In this document: in pieces, positions 28,412 to 35,017 of the stretch | Numbering within the stretch: the first letter of the stretch is position 1 | Layout of the letters: the number at the start of each line of letters is the position of its first letter | NCBI RefSeq assembly: GCF_050847355.1 | Contig: NZ_CP193755.1 | Coordinates: 3,038,001-3,102,000, forward strand | DNA from: Limimaricola sp027213785 | GTDB taxonomy: Bacteria > Pseudomonadota > Alphaproteobacteria > Rhodobacterales > Rhodobacteraceae | Reading direction: 5' to 3' | Length of the DNA: 64,000 nucleotides | Made by a program: the position numbers and the translations under genes | Notes under the pieces: generated by a model | Database searches by the model: none | The model's input: only the letters and a program-made list of their open reading frames with translations | What the model was told of the DNA's origin: nothing

Positions 28412-30334
28412 ATGGCTAAAGTAATCGGCATCGACCTTGGGACCACCAATTCCTGCGTCGCGATCATGGATGGCTCGCAGCCCCGCGTGATCGAGAACTC
28501 GGAAGGCGCCCGCACCACCCCGTCGATCGTCGCCTTCACCGATGACGAGCGGCTCGTGGGCCAGCCCGCCAAGCGGCAGGCCGTCACCAACCCGTCCAAC
28601 ACGATCCACGCGGTCAAGCGCCTGATCGGCCGCCGCATGTCCGACGCCGCGGTCGAGAAGGACCGCAAGCTCGTGCCTTACAAGATCGTCGATGGCGGCA
28701 ATGGCGATGCCTGGGTCGAGGTGAAGGGCGAGAAGTATTCCCCGTCGCAGATCTCCGCCTTCACGCTGCAGAAGATGAAGGAGACCGCCGAGTCCTATCT
28801 CGGCGAGGAGGTGACGCAGGCCGTCATCACCGTTCCCGCCTATTTCAACGACGCCCAGCGTCAGGCCACCAAGGACGCCGGCAAGATCGCCGGCCTCGAA
28901 GTGCTGCGCATCATCAACGAGCCCACCGCGGCGGCGCTGGCCTATGGCCTCGACAAGAAGGATTCGAAGACCATCGCCGTCTACGACCTCGGCGGCGGCA
29001 CCTTCGACGTCACCATCCTCGAGATCGATGACGGCCTGTTCGAGGTGAAGTCGACCAATGGCGACACCTTCCTCGGTGGCGAGGATTTCGACATGCGCAT
29101 CGTGAACTACCTCGCCGAGGAGTTCAAAAAGGAGCATGGCAGCGACCTCACCCAGGACAAGATGGCGCTGCAGCGCCTGAAGGAAGCGGCCGAGAAGGCC
29201 AAGATCGAGCTGTCCTCCAGCCAGCAGACCGAGATCAACCAGCCCTTCATCTCGATGGACGGCAAGACCGGCACGCCGCTGCACCTGGTCATGAAGCTGA
29301 CCCGCGCCAAGCTGGAAAGCCTCGTCGGCGACCTGATCAAGGCCTCGATGAAGCCCTGCCAGGCGGCGCTCAAGGATGCCGGCATCTCGACCTCCGAGAT
29401 CGACGAGGTGGTTCTCGTCGGCGGCATGACCCGCATGCCCAAGGTGATCGAGGAAGTAACCAAGTTCTTCGGCAAGGAGCCGCATAAGGGCGTGAACCCC
29501 GACGAGGTGGTGGCGCTCGGCGCGGCGATTCAGGCCGGCGTGCTGCAGGGCGACGTCAAGGACGTGGTGCTGCTCGACGTGACGCCGCTGAGCCTCGGCA
29601 TCGAGACGCTGGGTGGCGTGTTCACCCGCCTGATCGACCGCAACACCACGATCCCGACCAAGAAGAGCCAGATCTTCTCGACCGCCGAGGACAACCAGAA
29701 CGCGGTGACGATCCGGGTCTTCCAGGGCGAGCGCGAGATGGCCGCCGACAACAAGATGCTCGGCCAGTTCAACCTTGAGAACATCCCGCCCGCGCCGCGC
29801 GGCATGCCGCAGATCGAGGTGACCTTCGACATCGACGCCAACGGCATCGTCTCGGTCTCGGCCAAGGACAAGGGCACCGGCAAGGAGCAGAAGATCACCA
29901 TCCAGGCCTCGGGCGGTCTCACCGACGAGGACATCGAGAAGATGGTGCGCGAGGCCGAGGAGAACGCCGACGCCGACAAGAAGCGGCGCGATCTGGTCGA
30001 GGCCAAGAACCAGGCGGAGAGCCTGATCCACTCGACCGAGAAATCGCTCGAGGAGCACTCCGACAAGGTCGATCCCTCGACCGTCGAGGCGATCGAGCTG
30101 GCCATCGCGGCGCTCAAGGACGAGCTCGAGGGCGACAACCCCGAGAAGATCCGCTCCGGCATCCAGAACGTCTCCGAGGCTTCGATGAAGCTGGGCGAGG
30201 CGATCTACAAGGCCAGCCAGGCCGAGGCCGGCGAGGAAGAGCCCGCCGAGAGCGACAAGCCGCGTGACAACGATGACGACGGCATCGTCGACGCCGACTT
30301 CGAGGATCTGGACGACGACAAGCGGGGCCGCTGA
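28412..30334 (+). CDS. dnaK: Molecular chaperone DnaK (Hsp70)
   Basis: DnaK binds unfolded peptides in an ATP-driven cycle with DnaJ and GrpE. The 640-residue protein has the ATPase domain (VIGIDLGTTNSCVAIMDGSQ; AYFNDAQRQATKDAGKIAGL; AVYDLGGGTFDVTILEID; VGGMTRMPKVIEEV), the substrate domain (DVTPLSLGIETLGG to ITIQASGGLT) and a helical lid. It ends EDLDDDKRGR. The normal alphaproteobacterial length supports the ATG at 28412. It begins with an RpoH-like promoter and ends 22 bp before a strong terminator that separates it from dnaJ, so dnaK should be made in excess of dnaJ. Confidence 0.98.
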   Translation: MAKVIGIDLGTTNSCVAIMDGSQPRVIENSEGARTTPSIVAFTDDERLVGQPAKRQAVTNPSNTIHAVKRLIGRRMSDAAVEKDRKLVPYKIVDGGNGDAWVEVKGEKYSPSQISAFTLQKMKETAESYLGEEVTQAVITVPAYFNDAQRQATKDAGKIAGLEVLRIINEPTAAALAYGLDKKDSKTIAVYDLGGGTFDVTILEIDDGLFEVKSTNGDTFLGGEDFDMRIVNYLAEEFKKEHGSDLTQDKMALQRLKEAAEKAKIELSSSQQTEINQPFISMDGKTGTPLHLVMKLTRAKLESLVGDLIKASMKPCQAALKDAGISTSEIDEVVLVGGMTRMPKVIEEVTKFFGKEPHKGVNPDEVVALGAAIQAGVLQGDVKDVVLLDVTPLSLGIETLGGVFTRLIDRNTTIPTKKSQIFSTAEDNQNAVTIRVFQGEREMAADNKMLGQFNLENIPPAPRGMPQIEVTFDIDANGIVSVSAKDKGTGKEQKITIQASGGLTDEDIEKMVREAEENADADKKRRDLVEAKNQAESLIHSTEKSLEEHSDKVDPSTVEAIELAIAALKDELEGDNPEKIRSGIQNVSEASMKLGEAIYKASQAEAGEEEPAESDKPRDNDDDGIVDADFEDLDDDKRGR

Positions 30335-30356
30335 GGCGCCGCGAGAGCTCTAGTCC

Positions 30357-30395
30357 AAGGAGCCGGCCCGGCGACCGGGCCGGCTCCTTCCGTTT
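30357..30395 (+). terminator. Terminator/attenuator between dnaK and dnaJ
   Basis: A perfect 15-bp stem, AAGGAGCCGGCCCGG (30357-30371) and its complement (30375-30389), with a 3-nt loop, followed by CCGTTT. It would stop most dnaK transcripts; readthrough or a further promoter supplies dnaJ. Confidence 0.85.
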
Positions 30396-30415
30396 CCGAA
30401 AGGTAGGACGATCCT

Positions 30416-31570
30416 ATGGCAAAACGCGACTATTACGAAACGCTCGGGGTCTCCAAGGGCGCGTCCGCCGACGAGATCAAGAAGGCCTATCGCCGCAAGG
30501 CGAAGGAGCTGCATCCCGATCGCAACTCCGACAACCCGCAGGCCGAGGAGCAGTTCAAGGCCGCCAACGAGGCCTATGACGTGCTCAAGGATGCCGACAA
30601 GAAGGCCGCCTATGACCGCTATGGCCACGCCGCCTTCGAGGGCGGCATGGGCGGGCGTCCGGGCGGCGGCGCCGGTGGCTTCCGTGGCCAGGGCGATTTC
30701 GCCTCGGCCTTCTCGGACGTGTTCGACGATCTGTTCGGCGATTTCATGGGTCAGCGCGGCGGTGGCGGCGGTCGGTCCCGCGCCGCGCGGGGCAACGACC
30801 TGCGCTACAACCTGCGCATCAATCTCGAGGACGCCTTCGCCGGCATGCAGAAGACCGTGACGGTGCCGACCTCGGTCACCTGCGGCAAGTGCCACGGCTC
30901 CGGCGCCTCCGACGGCTCCGAGCCCGCCACCTGCCCGACCTGTTCGGGCATGGGCAAGGTCCGCGCGCAGCAGGGTTTCTTCACGGTCGAGCGCACCTGC
31001 CCGACCTGCAACGGCATCGGCCAGATCATCAAGGATCCCTGCCGGGCCTGCCAGGGCGCGGGACGCGTCGAAAAGGAGAAGTCGCTCTCGGTCAACATCC
31101 CGGCGGGCGTCGAGACCGGCACCCGGATCCGTCTCGCGGGCGAAGGCGAGGCCGGGCTCAGGGGTGGTCCTTCGGGCGATCTCTACATCTTCATCGACGT
31201 GGCCGAGCATCAGCTGTTCAAGCGCGACGGCCATGATCTCTACTGCCGCGTTCCCGTCTCGATGGCGGCGGCGGCGCTGGGCGGCGATATCGAGGTGCCG
31301 ACCATCGATGGCGGCAAGAGCCGGGTGAAGATCCCAGAGGGCAGCCAGTCGGGCCGGCAGATGCGGCTGCGTGGCAAGGGCATGCCAGCGCTGCGCGGCG
31401 GCCAGCGCGGCGACATGTTCATCGAGCTCGCGGTCGAGACGCCGGTGAACCTCACCGCGCGGCAGCGCGAATTGCTGCGCGAGTTCGACGAGGCGAGCGA
31501 GAAGAACAACCCGCAGAGCTCGAACTTCTTCTCCGCCGTGAAGGGGTTCTGGGACTCGATGAAGGGCTGA
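30416..31570 (+). CDS. dnaJ: Co-chaperone DnaJ (Hsp40)
   Basis: DnaJ delivers substrates to DnaK and stimulates its ATPase. The 384-residue class I protein has the J domain (MAKRDYYETLGVSKGAS, with HPD in LHPDRN). A Gly/Phe-rich linker follows (GGMGGRPGGGAGGFRGQG). Four zinc-finger repeats of CxxCxGxG type (CGKCHGSGA, CPTCSGMGK, CPTCNGIGQ, CRACQGAGR) and C-terminal beta domains complete it. GFWDSMKG is the usual end. The ATG at 30416 follows an AAAGGTAGGA ribosome-binding site. A hairpin overlapping the radC start follows 21 bp after its stop. Confidence 0.98.
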   Translation: MAKRDYYETLGVSKGASADEIKKAYRRKAKELHPDRNSDNPQAEEQFKAANEAYDVLKDADKKAAYDRYGHAAFEGGMGGRPGGGAGGFRGQGDFASAFSDVFDDLFGDFMGQRGGGGGRSRAARGNDLRYNLRINLEDAFAGMQKTVTVPTSVTCGKCHGSGASDGSEPATCPTCSGMGKVRAQQGFFTVERTCPTCNGIGQIIKDPCRACQGAGRVEKEKSLSVNIPAGVETGTRIRLAGEGEAGLRGGPSGDLYIFIDVAEHQLFKRDGHDLYCRVPVSMAAAALGGDIEVPTIDGGKSRVKIPEGSQSGRQMRLRGKGMPALRGGQRGDMFIELAVETPVNLTARQRELLREFDEASEKNNPQSSNFFSAVKGFWDSMKG

Positions 31571-31590
31571 GCCTCTTAAGCCCGTCTTAA

Positions 31591-31619
31591 CCATGCCCGC
31601 GAGACATTCGCGGGCATGG
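31591..31619 (+). promoter_or_regulatory. Hairpin enclosing the radC start codon
   Basis: Perfect 12-bp inverted repeat CCATGCCCGCGA (31591-31602)-GACAT-TCGCGGGCATGG (31608-31619). The radC ATG (31616-31618) lies in the 3' arm. Lacking a U-tract, it is a poor terminator for dnaJ. If the transcript comes from upstream, the start codon would be sealed in the stem. Confidence 0.6.
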
Positions 31620-32377
31620 CACCCGACCCGTCATTCTCCGAGCGCCCCCTGCCCTTCGACGCCGACGAAGTGGCCGAGATCGCGCCGCTGCCCAAGGGTC
31701 GCCTGCCGTCCTACATGGCCGACCACCGCCGCCGCCTGCGCGAGAGGTTCCTCTCTGGCGGTGCCGAGGCGATGCCCGATTACGAGCTTCTGGAGCTGCT
31801 GCTGTTTCTCGCGGTTCCGCGGCAGGACATGAAACCTCTGGCGCGGCGGCTGATCGACGAGTTCGGCGATCTCAACCGGGTCCTCGCGGCTCCGATCCCA
31901 CGATTGTCCGGGATCGAGGGCGTCGGGCCCTCGGTCGTCGGCGCCCTGAAGCTGGTCGAGGCCGTCGCCCACCGCATGGCCCGCGCCCGGGTCATCGCGC
32001 GCCCCGTGCTGTCGGGCTGGGAGCCGCTTCTCGACTACTGCCGCACCGTGATGGCGCATCGCGAGACCGAGCAGTTCCGGGTGCTGTTCCTCGACCGTCG
32101 CAACGTGCTCGTCGCGGACGAGGCGCAGGCGCGCGGCACGGTGGACCACGTGCCCGTCTATCCACGAGAGGTGGTCAAGCGGGCGCTGGAGCTGAACGCC
32201 TCGGCGCTGATCCTCGTGCACAACCACCCTTCGGGCGATCCGACCCCGTCCGAGGCCGACATCGCCATGACCGCGCAGATCGAGGCGGCCGCCGGAGCCT
32301 TGGGCATCATGCTGCACGACCACCTCGTCATCGGCAAATCGCGCGAGACCAGCTTTCGCGCCGAGGGGCTGCTCTAG
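31616..32377 (+). CDS. radC: RadC family JAB/MPN-domain protein
   Basis: RadC proteins were once linked to DNA repair, but their cellular function is unsettled; the fold is that of JAMM metalloproteases. The 253-residue protein has a helix-hairpin-helix region (GDLNRVLAAPIPRLSGIEGV). The JAB domain has LFLDRRNVLVADE and the metal-binding LVHNHPSGDPTPSEAD (His-x-His-x7-Ser-x2-Asp). The start codon is within a 12-bp hairpin, and no in-frame alternative start lies upstream, because a TAA precedes it; a downstream ATG at 31715 would remove the first 33 residues. The stop shares the palindrome CTAG (32374-32377) with the stop of the convergent gene. Confidence 0.93.
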   Translation: MAPDPSFSERPLPFDADEVAEIAPLPKGRLPSYMADHRRRLRERFLSGGAEAMPDYELLELLLFLAVPRQDMKPLARRLIDEFGDLNRVLAAPIPRLSGIEGVGPSVVGALKLVEAVAHRMARARVIARPVLSGWEPLLDYCRTVMAHRETEQFRVLFLDRRNVLVADEAQARGTVDHVPVYPREVVKRALELNASALILVHNHPSGDPTPSEADIAMTAQIEAAAGALGIMLHDHLVIGKSRETSFRAEGLL

Positions 32378-33984
32378 CGCAGCGGTGCCACCCAGAGCTC
32401 GACCCGGCGATTGATGCCGCGTCCGGTCTCGGTGTCGTCGCAGCCCATCGGCAGCGCCTCGCCGAAGGCCGCGACCTCGAGCGCCACGCCTGCGGGCAGC
32501 GTGCCGCCAAGCAGCGACAGCACCGCCGCGCGCACCGCCTCGGCCCGTTCCAGCGACAGGTCGTGATTGGCCACGGGCCCGCCGAGTCCGTCGCTGAACC
32601 CCGCCAGCAGCAGCGACTCGCCGTTGTGACGCCCGTCCCGGATCGCGTGGGCGAGCTGCACCACATGGCTGCGCGACACCGCGTCGAGCGCCGCCGCGCC
32701 GGGCTCGAAGCGGAAGGTGGTCGACAGGCGCTGGCGCGGCTCAAGCACCCGCAACATCCGCTGCAGCTCGCCCAGCCCCACATCCTCGCCCGCCGCGAGC
32801 ACCGCCCCCGCGAGACGGCGGCCCTGCGCCTCGATCGGAATCGGCAGCGGCGCCAGCCCGGTCACCCCGGCGCGGCGCAGCACCAGCTGCGCCTCGGCGC
32901 TGGCGATCCAGTCGAGAAACGCCTCGGCCGCTTCCGGCAGGCGGCGCATCGGGCGGTAGAGCACCAGCGGCAGGGTGAGCGGGAAATCCCCGGTCATCAC
33001 CGTCTCGGCGCTGGCGTTGCTGCGCAGGCCGCAGGGTCCGCCGAGCGTCAGCGGCTGCGTCGTACCGAGCCGCCCGAAGGGCAACATGCCGATGCCGCCG
33101 GGATCGGCGGCCACGGCGGCGGCCAGCGTATCGGTATCGGGATGGCGGATCACCTCGGGCGACAGGACGCGCTCCGAGCGGCCCAGCACCAGCGCCTCGA
33201 AGCCCTGCATCTGGCCGCTGGCCTCCGGCCCGAGATGCAGCCGCACCGGCCCCGGCGTACCGCCCAGCCGCGACCAGTCGGTGATCTCGCCCGCATAGAG
33301 CCGCGACAGCTGCGGCAGCGACAGGGCCCGTAGCCTGCGCCCAGGCGCCACCACCGGCACCAGCGCGTCGAGGCCGATCAGCTGCAACCGCCCGGGGCTG
33401 TCGAGCCGGCCCAGACCGGCATCGCGCGCCAGGGCCAGCTCCTCGGCGTCGAGCAGCCGCTCGGCCATGGCGAGATCGGCTTCGTCGGCCAGCAGGTCGG
33501 CAAAGCCGTCCTCGGTCGAGGTGAGCCGGAACGACACCCGCAGCCGCGTCTCGCCTCCCTCGGCCTCAACGAGAGCGTAATGCCGATGCGTGGCATCGGT
33601 CTCGACGGTTTCGATCGCCAGCCCCCGTTCGCGCGCATAGCCGTCGACCAGCGCCGGCAGCACCAGCTCGCCCAGCCGCGCCGCGCCAGACAGCCGCAGT
33701 TCGGGCACCCATGTCTCGGGATCGGGGCAGGCCATGCCCTCGCAGCTCACGCCGGCCAAGGGCAGCGTCAGTTCGCCATGCTCGGTCGCCACCCGCAGAT
33801 AGCGCCCGTCATAGCCCAGCAGGCTGCCGGTGAGGCGCAGCGAGCCGCTGCGCGAGGTGAGCTGCACGGTGGTGTCCGGCTCCTGCGCCAGCGCCGGAAG
33901 CGGCCAGAACGCCAACGCGGCCCAGAGGGCCGCGCGGCGCAGGATCTGCTGAAACGATGGGGGTGCGGGGCGTTGCGGCGTCAT
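32374..33984 (-). CDS. Periplasmic phosphate-binding (PstS-like) domain fused to an OmpA C-terminal domain
   Basis: A 536-residue exported protein. MTPQRPAPPSFQQILRRAALWAALAFWPLPALAQ is a long signal peptide region (to about residue 34). Residues about 125-390 resemble the phosphate/anion-binding PBP-like domain (YAGEITDWSRLGG, GSGQ-like LGPEASGQMQGFEALVL, GGIGMLPFGR, FPLTLPLVLYRPM). The last about 120 residues form an OmpA/MotB peptidoglycan-binding domain (LLAGFSDGLGGPVANHDLSLERAEAVR, then GRGINRRVELWV). It is likely held at the cell wall while binding a small ligand. The ligand is not known, and no transporter genes are nearby. The ATG overlaps the stop of the gene before it (ATGA). Confidence 0.8.
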   Translation of the reverse strand: MTPQRPAPPSFQQILRRAALWAALAFWPLPALAQEPDTTVQLTSRSGSLRLTGSLLGYDGRYLRVATEHGELTLPLAGVSCEGMACPDPETWVPELRLSGAARLGELVLPALVDGYARERGLAIETVETDATHRHYALVEAEGGETRLRVSFRLTSTEDGFADLLADEADLAMAERLLDAEELALARDAGLGRLDSPGRLQLIGLDALVPVVAPGRRLRALSLPQLSRLYAGEITDWSRLGGTPGPVRLHLGPEASGQMQGFEALVLGRSERVLSPEVIRHPDTDTLAAAVAADPGGIGMLPFGRLGTTQPLTLGGPCGLRSNASAETVMTGDFPLTLPLVLYRPMRRLPEAAEAFLDWIASAEAQLVLRRAGVTGLAPLPIPIEAQGRRLAGAVLAAGEDVGLGELQRMLRVLEPRQRLSTTFRFEPGAAALDAVSRSHVVQLAHAIRDGRHNGESLLLAGFSDGLGGPVANHDLSLERAEAVRAAVLSLLGGTLPAGVALEVAAFGEALPMGCDDTETGRGINRRVELWVAPLR

Positions 33985-34883
33985 CTCGACGCGACTGTCA
34001 GTCCCGGCTCGAGGTTTTGCAAGACGAGAAGCTCGCCCACCGCGTCGCAGCCCGGAAGCGTGACTTCGATATCGGTGCTGGCGATGCTCTCGGCGTCGCC
34101 CAGGCGGACCAGCTCGGCCGCGACCGGGTTGCCGCAATTCGTCGCGGTGACCTCGATCTCGATGCTGATCGCGGCGGCGTCGCCCAGGGGCGCGCTGTAG
34201 ATCTCGGCCAGACGCGGCGCCGGTGCGGCCGGATCGCCAAGCCCGATCATCGAGGCCCCGCCTGCCGCGCCCGGTGCCATGTCGCGGCTCACATGGCCGG
34301 GCTCGCCATACCGCGCGCCGGGCGCCAGCGCGTGGAGCGAGAGCCCGTCGCCATCGCGCCACTGCAGCGCCACGCGGTGCCATTCGGCCATGTCCGGAAG
34401 CTCGGTGCGGGCCACCGCCATGGCGCCCCCCGCCTCGGCCATGAAGACCGCGTCGCGCGAGAGCGCCGGGAACAGCACCCCGGCCTCGCCCTGCGCATCG
34501 GTCAGCAGCGTCACGGTCAGCCCCTGATGCCGCAGCGTGACGCGGGCCAGCGGCGCGCAGGGCGCGGCAAGCTGCAGCTCCGCGATGGCGCCGGGGCGCG
34601 GCTCCGCCGAAAGGCGCAGATCGCAGCCCTCCTTCGCGGGCACCGGCCCGAGCCGCGCCAGCCGGGCCGGGCTGCGCGGCGGCTGCGGCAGGTCGAACGC
34701 CCCGGAAAGGCGCGGCGCCATCTCGGTGACGGCGGCGGTCAGCACCGGCGCTTCGGGATAGGTTTCGGGGAGGTCGACCGGCGTCGCGGCGGCGCGCGAC
34801 ACGCCGCTTTCCATGAACTGTCCGATCGCGACGGCCGCGCCCGCGCAGGCGGTCGCGGTCAGGAGAAAACGCAAGACGGCCAT
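33981..34883 (-). CDS. Exported protein of unknown function, paired with the OmpA fusion
   Basis: A 300-residue exported protein starting MAVLRFLLTATACAGAAVAIGQFME, a signal peptide or N-terminal anchor. The ATG at 34881-34883 lies 8 nt behind AGAGGATC. The mature part is Pro/Ala-rich at first, then beta-rich (VTLRHQGLTVTLLTDAQGEAG, LLVLQNLEPGLTV) with four visible cysteines (CDLRL, APCAP, TNCGN, LPGCD), probably two disulfides. I do not recognise the family, though 'translocase/secretion-like' annotations of similar genes beside secA come to mind. Its stop overlaps the start of the OmpA fusion by 4 bp, so the two probably form one envelope system. secA ends 134 bp upstream. Confidence 0.7.
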   Translation of the reverse strand: MAVLRFLLTATACAGAAVAIGQFMESGVSRAAATPVDLPETYPEAPVLTAAVTEMAPRLSGAFDLPQPPRSPARLARLGPVPAKEGCDLRLSAEPRPGAIAELQLAAPCAPLARVTLRHQGLTVTLLTDAQGEAGVLFPALSRDAVFMAEAGGAMAVARTELPDMAEWHRVALQWRDGDGLSLHALAPGARYGEPGHVSRDMAPGAAGGASMIGLGDPAAPAPRLAEIYSAPLGDAAAISIEIEVTATNCGNPVAAELVRLGDAESIASTDIEVTLPGCDAVGELLVLQNLEPGLTVASR

Positions 34884-35017
34884 GACCAGATCCTCTTTCA
34901 ACTCCACCGATCATGGCACCCCCGCAAGGCCCGGGCGCGTCCGCAACCCGGCACCTTGGAGGAGTCATCCGGGCACAATTGCGGCAAAACCCGCGGCCCG
35001 GAAGGGAGATAGGAGGA

